Shown: positions 1-9,938 of the stretch, piece after piece
How the letters are laid out: each line of letters starts with the position of its first letter
Position numbering within the stretch: the first letter of the stretch is position 1
Origin: Plazaster borealis
Taxonomy: Eukaryota; Echinodermata; Asteroidea; Forcipulatida; Labidiasteridae
DNA length: 64,000 bases
Assembly: GCA_021014325.1 (NCBI GenBank)
Contig: CM037474.1
Span: 22,438,488-22,502,487 of the forward strand
Reading direction: 5' to 3'
Notes under the pieces: model-generated
Told to the model about the DNA's origin: nothing
Seen by the model: the letters and a program-made list of their open reading frames with translations, nothing else
The model's database searches: none
Made by a program: the position numbers and the translations under genes

Positions 1-170
1 AATTTATTCAAATGCACTAATCAAGGTGTGACCAAAATGGGCACGCCATTTTTCTATTGAACGTTCCCAGATCTACTCACAAAACTGATGGAAGAATAAT
101 AACCTCCACGAAAAAAGTGTTTGATAAAGGTCAGTGGTGGAGTCAACTGCAACTTTGCAAAAAAAATTAC
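1..170 (-). other. DNAH12 intron 4 (partial)
   Basis: The donor of exon 4 is at 165-170. No further exon or repeat is recognised before the window edge. Confidence 0.5.
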
Positions 171-363
171 CTTAAGATGTTCACACTCCACAGGTCCCTG
201 TGACCTTTGACCGCTAAGGTCAACCAGGACCAGGCGACCTAGAGTGTTCTGACAGAGCCGGAGCACATTTTGCATGGATGGATGGGTGATATGTAGGGTT
301 CTTATCATTATGTCGCGTGATTCGATGTAGCTGTTATGCCACGGCCTGGAGTAATCTAACCCC
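171..363 (-). CDS. DNAH12: DNAH12 coding exon 4
   Basis: 193 nt, phase 2 in and 0 out, between acceptor tctcttgtag and donor CTTAAG|gtaatt. It encodes GLDYSRPWHNSYIESRD and TLHITHPSMQNVL, then LVDLSGQRSQGPVECEHLK. The last part parallels LLDFTGIRAKGPIDCESLK of vertebrate DNAH12. Confidence 0.87.
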
Positions 364-2266
364 CTACAAGAGAACGGAAAAATGACATTAAATACAAAAC
401 TTTCAAATGATTTGAATGTTTCTATTCACCCTCCTACTGTCATTAGTTTATCCTTCACTACGACATTAACTATACCAGCCTGCAATATGATGTCGTGTGG
501 TGAAAGCATACACAGTACACAGTCAACCCTTTTACTGTCTGACCATTCAATATCATACACTGTGGATTTTGAATGAAAGATGCATTATAAAATGCATTAT
601 TATATCGTATTGGGAATGCATCTACACAGTACATAGTTAGGTCTGGCATGAACTATGCCAGCCTGCAAATATGGTATAAAGTGGTGGAAAGCATACTTAT
701 CTTCAAGCAGGCCTGAATATTCGATTCTGATTGGTCGATCCATAGCAACAAGGAGTGTGATATAAACTTATATTGCACGGCCCATATCATACCCTGCGTA
801 TTGTGTGTTCTAACTACGCATCAAGTTTGCGTGAAGATAAATACGTTATCCCACTCGCGCTTGTGTGATAACTTATAATAGCACACAGTCGACCCTTTTA
901 CTGTCTGACCATTCAATATCATGCACTGTGGTTTTGAATGATGGGCAAACTATGCCAGCCACCAAAATGATATCATGCGACGAATGCATATATACACAGT
1001 ACACAGTCAACCCACCTACTGTTTGACCATTCCATATCATCCACTGTGCTTTTGAATGATTGATAAAATATGCCAGCCTGAATGGTACAGGATGTACTCT
1101 GAACTGAATCAGCTTGGTCATTATAAAGTCAACAACATAAAAAAACCAACTCACAGTCCTTGATATCTACTGAGAACAAGCAGAGTATACTGTTTGAAAC
1201 GTCGGGACCACACCGGCTCCTCTCAGAAACAACACTTCTCCCAAAAGAGTTGTATACATGGTTGTACCCGCAAGTTAACTAACTATAGACCCCTTGCACA
1301 ACGCGCAGGGTACTCACATGCGCCTATCCTGGGTGTCATTTTGGGTGTCAAAATCGTATACAAACATGCACAAAAGAGAGTTGACACCCAAAATGTCGCG
1401 CATTGTTCGGAGGTGCGTTCCGTGTTGTGTAAGGGGTCTATAGAAATCAATAGATCCCCCTTGCATAACGCGAAACGCTACAGGTACGCTGAGGTCACGC
1501 GTACGTTTTTACGCACAGAGAACAGCTATCGTCCAATGATCTGCCTCCTTTTTGAGAGTGTGACGTCATATGCAATGGGTCTATAGTTTTTCTTATGATC
1601 CACACCATGCAAAGCTTCAAAAATCACTTATGCCAGCCTGCAATACACTATCATGTGGTGAGTGCATCTACACAGGTAGTTCTGCGCACAATTGTGCCAC
1701 CATACACAACCTTGGCAGTTGAATGCTTTCGAAACAATTGGTCAACTCAATGGTAAATGTTACTGAGAGTAGTCTTAGAAATAAAAGAAGTATTAGAGAG
1801 TCTACCAAGAGTGGAGGCTTGTAAGATTTGCACCTATTGTTACCATGCAGAAACAAAATTGTATATGGAGCATGTACTTACTGGGGTTCTTCAGGGAGAT
1901 CTCCGATGTTGACATTTTCTAATCCCTTGATGTCCGGTTTGACTAGAACATGTTGAACTAGGAAAAATAATAAAAAAAATCAAATTTATCACAATACATC
2001 AAATAATTATGGGTTGAACAAAGAAAAATTTACTAGAGCAGGACTTCAACCTGCGACCTCCGGATTAACGTGCCAGCGCCCTACCAACTGAGCTATGTGG
2101 CCCAAATAGTTCAGTAGGTAGAGCGCCAGCATGTTAATCTGGAGGGTGCAAGTTCAAGTCCCGCTCTACTCAATTTGTCTTCGTTCAACCCAAAATTATT
2201 TAAAATTTACCCTGTCAGTTTCAGCCAGAATAAAGCCTGACGATGATGATGATGTTTATGTACGTC

Positions 2267-2312
<46 letters not shown>

Positions 2313-5300
2313 GCATTTATAAAGCACTCTTACACTGGGTACCACAGCGCTTTACAAGAAAACAGTACATTAAGCAAAGCAAATAAATAAAGGCACAAGC
2401 AATGGGAAAGACGGTTGGTCCTTAGCAATCAACCATTGAACAGGAAAGTTTTTAGATGTTTCTTGAAAACTTCCAGTGACTCTGCAGCTCAGATTTGATG
2501 AGGGAGACAGCTCCAAAGGCACGGGGCATGTGCGTAAAATGCATGATCACCAGCAGCAGAATGCACCTCCGAGACTGCCAGGAGTGTACTGTCTGAACCA
2601 GAATGAAAGCCATGTCGTCCGGGATGGTAAAGAAAAAAACCCAATACCGAACATCACTTACCCATGGACTTCTTCATACTGTTGGTCCACTCCTCCTTGA
2701 CCTCCTCAAAGAGCTCCTCGATGAACACCTGCATCTTAGCATTCTGTGTGAGATGGTCTGGTACCAGATTGAGTATGTTCTGAAACCACTCTGACTCCAT
2801 CGACGTCACCGGGCTGTTCTCCACACACTGCTTCATGAAGAGGTAGTTTTGCTGTTTGGTGGAGATGAGGTGATTAACATTATTAAACATTCAAAAAATC
2901 TGCAGGTGTTTTTGGGGTGCGTTTTCGCGGTCGTATCTAATGACTGTTTTGGTTTAATTGGCCATTGGTTAATCACTGGCCAAAGACCGAGACAGTTATT
3001 GTTTACAGCCGCGAAAATACACCTCTAGTTTGGACTTTTTGAATTATACAGAATCCATCTAGAACTTGAAAAAATCAACTATTGACCCATAGCCTACTCT
3101 CCCCAACCCAAATATCATCTTTGCCAAAATGAAAGATTCAGATGGATTGAGGGCCGTAGGTCCAAATAACAATTGCTTATCATTGGGGTCAGGCATTCTA
3201 ATCTTATCTGTGTCCAAACAATTTGGTGCGGAGTGACATAAAAGAGGAGGATATTGCAGGATTGAGGTCACCTGTAGCAAAAAGGTCTAGAAAGTAAGGG
3301 TCTATTAAAGACAAAAAGAAGAGGACAAATTATTGTGTTTCCCAAAATCCCACAGAGCAATCAGCAACCAAACGTGTCAGTACTGTTGGGTGTTAATTTG
3401 TGGCGGTGTGTGAACAATGTGAAGGAAACCTTTTGGTTTCAAAAAATAAAATCAAAATCAAAATCAAACTTGAAAAGTAGATCAGAGTGTTTGTTCAACA
3501 GGCCTTGTTTTTAAGCTTTTTGTAAAGTAGCCCACCAGGCTAGTAAACTGTGCGTTTTACTTGCCCCCACGAAGTTTTAGTAGCCCAGATTTAAAACATG
3601 TATTGTCATAAATGTATCTTTCTGGTGTATAAATGGTTGCAATCACAACCAGTTTAATGGTCAAAGTTACATTCACTACTCAAAAATAAATTAACACATT
3701 TTTAAAATGTATTATTCACATATGAAAAGGAAGAAATATGAGCATTTTAAACAAGTAGAGTGCACAGTTTTTAGTAGCCCACAGGGCAAGTTGAGAAGTG
3801 GTGTTTACTAGCCCGTAGCAGTTTTGACTAGACAATGTACACCAGGCTAATGTTAAGGGTCATCCCTGTTAAACCACATCGTCCAAATGCAAGTAAGTTA
3901 ATTCAGCAAAACTGAACCAAATTAATTTTTCAGTAAACAAACAGTTGGGTTAATTTGCAACAAAATGTGGTTGGTGTCTTGTTTCTTCTCTGTATTATGT
4001 TACACTATTGACTTATGAACCCTGAGTTTTCGCAATTTTACGTGCTGAAAACAAAAGTGGTGAGGTGACAAATACAACAGAAGTATTTTGTGTGTGTTTC
4101 ACGAACAGCATTTACTTTCCTTTCAACAGAAAATTAATTACTCTATAAGCCATATTGAGATATGGCGGACACATTACTATAACACTGTTTGGTTTGGGTA
4201 AATTTGTCTGTATACACCCAAATCCTACAGTGCACTCCTATAGTGTCCACCATATCTCAAAAAGGCTAATGGGTTTAAAAGAAACAATTGTTGTAAAACA
4301 GTGAAACCAATGTAAGAAATTGTGAAGACTTGCAATAACTCAACCAGTTTGTTGTAGAGTTGTAACATTTGGACTCAAACTTGTGAAAATATCAGGTTTT
4401 GTGAAGTGAAATGTGTTTTTTGTCAAGTGAAATGGTGCTTGAAGTAGATCTTTATATCTCACACTGTGAAGAGATGGGGATCTAGACTTACCCTTTGCAT
4501 GCGATCCTTGCTCATCATCTGTATATTAATGTATGATATGAGGAATGGGCGGAGTTGAACCAGGGTTCAGGGAGGAGGCTCAGAGAAGTTTGTGAAAGTC
4601 ACAAGAGATAGAAGTTTGGAATTGGGCGAGAGTGTTAATAAGGGGACATCAGAATTCGTAGAGTATTGAGGTAGAAAATTGTATTTAAGGATTTGTTATT
4701 TAAAAAATGAGGCGGGTAAAGAGAGAAGAAAACAAAACAAAAAACTTGCGTTAACAACTAAGCAAACAAAATGGCAACAACAACAAAACTATAAACACTT
4801 GCAAATGAGACTTGAGAAGTACCTATGCCCCAAGAAATCTATGCCCTAAAATTATTTAAATTAATTCAACCTGCCATAAAATAGACAAATAAAATGTGAA
4901 TATTTACATCAGTACTAATTCATGGCCAAAAAAGACAAACAATTAACAAAAGCGACAACAAAACACTTTCTTCTCAAATAGACTGTGCAAGTCTCGCATA
5001 TATCGAAAAAGAGAAAACAACTCGAATAGAGCAATCGAACTATGAAATCAAATCTTCTCTTTAAATTCTATTTTATACACAAATCTTGAAAATAAAAATA
5101 CCCATAGCAATGTGTTATGAACACAATTTAAATGTTTATATAGTACAAATAGTTTGTTAAAATTAACATTGAAACAAAATCTTGGGATGAGGATGCTTAT
5201 TTTTTAGAAACCCCTTTTGCAAATCATGCCCGAATTTGTGCAACCCTTGCATAGGTTTAATGATAACACGAATGTCAGTTGGGCAAAATTGTTAATTGTT

Positions 5301-6536
5301 TACAAGTAACCGGATACGGAGGTCAGGTCTTATTCTCAGGTTTTCTTTGTTGATTTGTTAAATTTATTTTACTTTCATAGGGGCCTATATTTCATGGCTG
5401 AAATTTACTTTCCTAACAATATTATTATTTTTTGCCATAAAGTATGTTAAGAAACAGAATTGCGCACATGGAAAACTCAATATGGCAGTATGGTTGGAAA
5501 AACTTGGTCCCAGAGGTTTGAACGCGTGAGACTTGCGCAGTCTGTACCAGTGCTTAAACAAATACTGCAAATGCCACGGCCCAACATTAAGTCAATCAAT
5601 GAACTCAATGAAACAACTCAAACATGCGACATAAGCCCAAAAAGGTAAAACTAAATGCTAGAAATTAAAACAATAAATTAAATTTTATAAAAAAATAATG
5701 TATTACTTAGCACTTTAATCTGGAAACACAATTAAAGGGGTTGTGTCATGATGATCAAAGCAGGCCTGTGGCTGTATGGTAAATATGAACTCTCACCCAG
5801 TTACTGCACATGCGCCCTCACTCTATACCACATCTATTGAGAGTGCATGCGCGCAGTAACTGGGTGAGAGTTCATAATTCCACGTACAGCAACCATGGCA
5901 ACAGGCCTGCTTTGATCATGACGACACAGCACCTTTTAAGTCAAAAGGTTCACCTATTATGGTGACACCACTATGGTTATCAATATTCCAAAGATGCTCT
6001 TAATTCAAATAATGAAATCTACCAAATGAATCAATGCAAAGGGGAACAAGTGAAACAAACATTCATTTGTTCACACTCATCTTCTAAAAAAAAAAAAAAA
6101 AAAATCTTATTTACCCAGGATGAAAAGTTAAAAAGTGGTGGTGAAAGAAAACCTTTTTCCTAAAAACAAAAGATAAAAAAAAGATACACAAAAAACTGAT
6201 TTGATGAAACTAATACCTGATTCACTTTTGTCTCAAACTACTTACAGATTTAGGGTAGTGTGGATTCCGTGCAGTTGGCGGCCTTTTCCTGTTACTGTCT
6301 CCGATATCCAACTCCACCTCTTTTGCATTCTTGTACAAAATATCCGTCAGCAAGCCTTGCATTTCTTTAGCTCTCCTATGTGTCATTAGTTTGCTCTTGC
6401 TGTAGTCTTTGTTGCTTGAAGACAGTACGCTTGCGGGAGTGTTGATCGGGGGAAGGCGGGGTAACCCATTGGCTAATCGAGGGGGCCCATTGCGGGCTCC
6501 CCTTGGCCCACCCTTACCATTTACATGGGCAGCCAT
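171..6536 (-). CDS. DNAH12: Dynein axonemal heavy chain 12-like, N-terminal part (4 exons; continues beyond left edge)
   Basis: DNAH12 is a single-headed inner-arm dynein heavy chain of motile cilia and flagella. Four coding exons are visible at 6246-6536, 2662-2851, 1882-1957 and 171-363 (minus strand; 291+190+76+193 nt = 250 codons). All GT/AG junctions are phase compatible (0, 1, 2, 0). The product starts MAAHVNGKGG, is Pro/Gly/Arg-rich for about 35 residues, then has the patch SKLMTHRRAKEMQ. It continues with FMKQCVENSPVTSMESEW, VLVKPDIKGLE, LDYSRPWHNSY and TLHITHPSMQNVL. From memory of the family these match DNAH12 segments in the same order (MKQCVESSP, VLVKP, LDYSNPWHSSY, NLHIIHP). Only the tail N-terminus is here; AAA motor, linker and stalk lie outside. 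DNAH7 or DNAH3 is the alternative, but the segment matches favour DNAH12. It is divergent to IQUB, with the start codon about 2.6 kb from that of IQUB. Confidence 0.87.
364..1881. other. DNAH12 intron 3 with local duplicated motif
   Basis: About 1.5 kb of intron. A block reading 'cacagtacacagtcaaccc...actgtctgaccattcaatatcat...cactgtg' recurs at roughly 508-572, 884-935 and 993-1050, so it is a degenerate local repeat. A MITE occupies 1283-1586. No exon seen. Confidence 0.5.
1283..1586. mobile_element. MITE with CTATAGACCC terminal inverted repeats
   Basis: A 304-bp non-coding element. Its ends are CTATAGACCCCTTGCA and TGCAATGGGTCTATAG, inverted repeats of 16 bp with one mismatch. Related copies lie at 16446-16670 (opposite orientation, one end degraded) and 53344-53691 (interrupted by another insertion). 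No transposase is encoded. Confidence 0.75.
1882..1957 (-). CDS. DNAH12: DNAH12 coding exon 3 (short)
   Basis: 76 nt, phase 1 in and 2 out, between acceptor tttttcctag and donor CCCCA|gtaagt. It encodes VQHVLVKPDIKGLENV and a Pro/Glu end. It is too short to show as an ORF; found by splice sites, phase and family similarity (VLVKP). Confidence 0.8.
1985..2215. mobile_element. Inverted pair of tRNA-derived SINEs
   Basis: Two tRNA-like sequences face away from a shared centre near 2100. The minus-strand one (about 2104 down to 1985) and the plus-strand one (about 2098-2215) both show an A-box-like TAGCTCAGTTGGTAG/TAGTTCAGTAGGTAG, a CATGTTAATC-type anticodon loop and a B-box-like GTTCAAGTCC. Both share the tail 'tttgttcaaccca..aattattt'. 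The shared non-tRNA tail marks a SINE rather than functional tRNA genes. Confidence 0.7.
2267..2310. repeat. (ATA)n microsatellite
   Basis: An uninterrupted AAT trinucleotide tract, followed by 'caagcatttataaagc', the conserved flank of a dispersed repeat. It lies in DNAH12 intron 2. Confidence 0.9.
2662..2851 (-). CDS. DNAH12: DNAH12 coding exon 2
   Basis: 190 nt, phase 0 in and 1 out. The acceptor is ccaccaaacag|CAAAAC and the donor TCCATGG|gtaagt. It encodes QNYLFMKQCVENSPVTS, then a helical acidic stretch ending EEWTNSMKKSM, typical of the DNAH7/12 tail N-terminus. Confidence 0.85.
3059..3290. repeat. Dispersed repeat, inverted copy at about 14486-14660
   Basis: The stretch 'caattgcttatcattggggtcaggcatt...' to 'ggatattgcaggattgaggtcacctg' is the reverse complement, with substitutions, of 14486-14660 in IQUB intron 5. 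Part of it looks translatable (SFIL, PDPNDKQLLFGP), but neither copy keeps an ORF linked to a known protein. Confidence 0.55.
3291..5731. other. DNAH12 intron 1, AT-rich
   Basis: No exon, RNA gene or named mobile element recognised. The composition is A/T-rich with short direct similarities only. Confidence 0.5.
5732..5939. mobile_element. Foldback MITE with TTAAAGG ends
   Basis: A near-palindromic 208-bp element. The left arm (ttaaaggggttgtgtcatga, then gatcaaagcaggcctg and gaactctcacccagttactg) is mirrored on the right (cagtaactgggtgagagttc, then caggcctgctttgatc, then gacacagcaccttttaa). The arms are about 90 bp with a short loop, in DNAH12 intron 1. Confidence 0.75.
6246..6536 (-). CDS. 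DNAH12: DNAH12 coding exon 1 (start codon)
   Basis: 97 codons, phase 0 out. The ATG at 6536-6534 follows a splice acceptor (cgttttag) directly, so the 5' UTR sits in an unseen upstream exon. The donor reads AAATCT|gtaagt. Low-complexity GPPRLANGLPRLPP precedes the conserved THRRAKEMQ patch. Confidence 0.82.
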
Positions 6537-7494
6537 CTAAAACGACAACGAAATTAAAGTAATGGATTTAAAATTCTTGACGTAAATAAAACAACAACAA
6601 ACTACTACAGTAGCAAGAAGAACACTAGGCCTATGTCACAAATAATCAAATTTAATCTAAGAGAAATAGAAAAACGACATTTAATAAGTTTGCATGTGCT
6701 TACAAGTGTACAGTGAATGTATTTATTTTTTAATTTTTGTAAGGTTCATTAATTGATTATGTTAATTTTTTGTTTACTTTTTAAGAAACAGACTCGTCGT
6801 ACTAAATATACATTTAAATAAAATCTCTTTTATTACTAGATATTAGAATAATAACCATGAAGTTGGAATTAAAACAAAGATAATCTTTATATTTCATGAC
6901 CTTATGCAATTTGCCTTGCTTTGGCCTTTGCTGGAACAACTAACAAGGTAAGGGGAGGTATATGAACCAACAAAACAGTTTTTACCATCTTTATATTTTT
7001 TTGTGTATGTATTTTTTTATCTTGTATTTTTTAATTGTGTAGTTGGATGAAAGTCTGTAATTTCGACCGTTTGTCCTATATATGTAATTGTCAATTTTTA
7101 GTAACTTATTTTCCTTTTTACGCAGTTTCTCCAAAAGTCTTGTCATTTTTATTATTTTTTCTTTAATGTATTTTTAATTATAATATATATTATAAATGTG
7201 AGGGCCCCAAATGATCAGCTGTGCTGGATGGGTCGCCCTCGTTAAATATGGTTTTAAATAAAATAAATAAATAAATAAAATCATGAAATAGGCCTGTCGA
7301 GATTAGGCCAACTAAAAAGTAATCAACATGCTCAAAAAAAGTCAAACTTCAGAGTACTTTCATTTAAAAACAAAAAAAGTAAAACTCTCTTTTTCTAAGA
7401 CTAAACTATTAATTAATTAATTTTTTTAACTTAATCAAGATTGACCTATAAATTCAACTTTACATTGAAATTATTAACAATTTCATATTCATAA
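6537..7494. other. 5' region of DNAH12, AT-rich
   Basis: Presumed first intron and 5' leader of DNAH12. The acceptor abutting its ATG implies a non-coding exon upstream. One possible donor on the minus strand (AAAT|gtaagt) is at 7664-7670. No other feature seen. Confidence 0.35.
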
Positions 7495-8110
7495 TGTAAA
7501 CAACAATGCGCTTCACCTCTTGAAAACCGACAATGAATGTGAAACTGTGTAGGCTATGCAAAATTCCCAAAACAAACCCCAAAACAATATGGCGACTTCC
7601 AGTCCACGGACTTCGTGCTGAGCCCGTTATAAATTTCAATTTACGTGAATTTCAGGCGATACAACTTACATTTAAACAGTGCAAAAATGTACACTGACTG
7701 TTCCAGTCACTTCTGCTATGCTCAACTCAATTCATGACGCCAACTTTAATGGTAAAACCAGATTTTTGTATTACAACTTTTAACGTTAAAATCCTCGTCT
7801 CCAGTTTCAATCATTTATCTCGTCGTCAGGGTGAATTCCGAAAGTTACCGAAAGATCGCAAGTTTGATTCGGAAGGTTTCGGAAACAGCAGTAGATTGTT
7901 GGGTCAAGGGTCATCACAGCGAGCGCTAAGCAACCTGACGTCACCAAACAGATTTGATAGCGCACACACACAGTACAATGTTTTGTGTACCCACCGGTTT
8001 GTACAAGAAGATCGAAGGTTCAACATGCGATAGAAACTGGGGATAATCTAGGTTTGTTTGGTGTGAATGTTACCATTTTACAATGTACGTATGATATATT
8101 ATTATTAACA
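7495..8110. promoter_or_regulatory. Candidate bidirectional ciliary promoter between DNAH12 and IQUB
   Basis: The spacer of this divergent pair holds a forkhead-type GTAAACA (7496-7502), a half X-box AGCAAC (7929-7934) and a full palindromic CRE TGACGTCA (7936-7943). FOXJ1 and RFX factors drive ciliary genes in animals. The X-box has only one good half-site, so RFX binding is an inference. Transcription starts are not visible directly. Confidence 0.45.
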
Positions 8111-8159
8111 ATTCTAGACGATAAACTTTAAAGGTTGTAGAAGAATTTAGAGAAAGTTG

Positions 8160-8178
8160 ATCAGACAGGCTGTGTACG
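8160..8178 (+). other. Candidate 5' UTR exon end of IQUB
   Basis: A consensus donor (TACG|gtaagt) at 8179 could pair with the acceptor attttttag at 9061-9069, leaving a 40-nt leader before the ATG at 9110. The exon's 5' end cannot be set. Confidence 0.35.
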
Positions 8179-8184
8179 GTAAGT

Positions 8185-9060
8185 AAAGTACGACACATGA
8201 AGTCATGGATGGATGGAGGTGAAAAGCTGGGATGCTGGTCGTCGTTTAAAAAAAAAATGTAATTTGTTTCTTTACCGTTCGTTGCGTTGACTTTTACTTT
8301 CCTTTACTTTTTACGACACGGTACAAAATTCCCTTTATTTTGGGTTCAGCAATCATATGGTTCAGCCACTCTCACCAGGTGTCCAGTTTCATGATGATGG
8401 CTCGGCTTACCAGCTTTACTGTGTAATTCTCTGTGTACATAATTCCATAATTCCATGGAAGCGCAAAATTCTGCATGAAATTTCATTGGGCCCACTGACA
8501 TTTAACCAGACTGCCCGATGTTGTCAATTTATGACGAACATGACATAAGGAATGTTGGAATAGACTTATTTCAAGAAAAGAAAAGCTTAAATTGATATCT
8601 GACTGCTGATTGAAAATGCAAAATTATAAAATGGTAAATAAATATTAAATGTTTCATCCGATTCAGAATATTATTATAATATTAGCACCTTCACGGTCAT
8701 ACTAATGCGCCATCTTGTTCAACCTCAAGCCTCAAGGTGCAGATTTGTCTTCTTCAAACACGCATTACTGTCTGCAACTCGGAGCACGAACCTTCCAGAC
8801 GAATGCCTATGATTCATGCAGTTCTAGTGCCAAGTCGCAGGTGGCTACGTGTGTTTGACAATGTTTGAAGTAAACACTGCCCCTTGACTGCTTGAAAAAC
8901 ATAAATGCCTATTATTATTGATATTGCTTTTCTTACTTGGCATCTAAAAAACTTGAACCTGTTGGCACTTGAGTTAAAAACAGGAAAACACAACAAATGG
9001 TTAGGGCACTCCATCTACAATCTGTCTTTTTATGTTTTATTTTTCTAATACTTTTCTAAT
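8185..9060. other. Presumed IQUB first intron
   Basis: No coding exon or named repeat recognised between the candidate leader exon and the acceptor at 9069. Confidence 0.35.
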
Positions 9061-9109
9061 ATTTTTTAGATTTGCAATTATTGACTGAGGAATAAACAAC
9101 ACGACAGTC

Positions 9110-9938
9110 ATGGCAGATGAGGAGAGTCAAGTTCCAACTGAATTGACGGAAGTAGACAAGGAGATGCAGACAGATGAACCAAGTGAGATGACAGACAGAG
9201 TTGAAGAACCTGCAGAAAGTACTGTCGTTGCTGAGGAAACAGTAGGAGAATCGACGCCTGTAGCAGTAGGGGAGGATGCACCTCCACCTGAGGGAGAGGT
9301 TGCGCCTCCAGCTGAGGGAGAGGTTGCACCTCCAGCTGAGGGAAAGGTTGCACCTCCAGCTGAGGAAGACGTTGCACCTCCAGCTGATGAAGAGGTTGTA
9401 CCTGAGGCTGTTGTAGAGTCTGCTCCCCGACCTGACGAAGAAGCCACACCACAAACAGAAGTTGCAGCTGAAACCGAAGGAGGAGCAGATGAACCTGTCC
9501 TCGGGGAGGTTGCACAGCAACAACCTCCCGAAGAAACCCAAGAGGAGGCAGTACCGGCTGAGGAAGCGCCACAAACTGATGAGGTTCCCGCACCAGAGAC
9601 CCCGGGACCAACCCAAGAGGCTGAAGTCACAGAAGAGGAGAAGACGGAAGAAGCGGCTGAAGATGTAGCCGTAGACTCTGCTGTTGAGGAAAGTAAAACA
9701 ACCGAGGAGGAACAACAACAGTCTGCTGCCCAAGATGTTGAAGATTCTCCAAAAGAAACAGACCGGGAGGAGACTGCTGAGGCAGCGACACAAGAGGGGG
9801 AGGCAGATGCAGAAAAGAGTGCATCACCTGTTCAGAAGGAGACAGTTGGCATGGAAACGGATCAGACTGATGAGCAACATGAGGTTGATCCACATGCTGC
9901 GTCACCAGTGCCAGATCCTCTGAACGCGACCGCTACAG
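9110..9938 (+). CDS. IQUB: IQUB coding exon 1 (acidic N-terminus)
   Basis: 276 codons plus 1 nt. It starts [20 protein letters not shown] and is almost wholly Glu, Pro, Thr, Ala and Val, so probably disordered. It holds a 24-bp minisatellite encoding the octapeptide (see 9272-9415). The donor is CTACAG|gtaaaa. Confidence 0.93.

Noticed and set aside
2028..2172. Two tRNA genes
   Set aside because: The tRNA-like parts share a non-tRNA tail in inverted arrangement and lack clean acceptor stems, so they are SINE heads.
9056..9793. Long minus-strand ORFs across IQUB exon 1 (up to 245 aa)
   Set aside because: They mirror the repetitive acidic coding exon; the Arg/Cys/Leu- or Gln/Pro-rich products have no domain and the plus frame continues across splice sites into IQUB.
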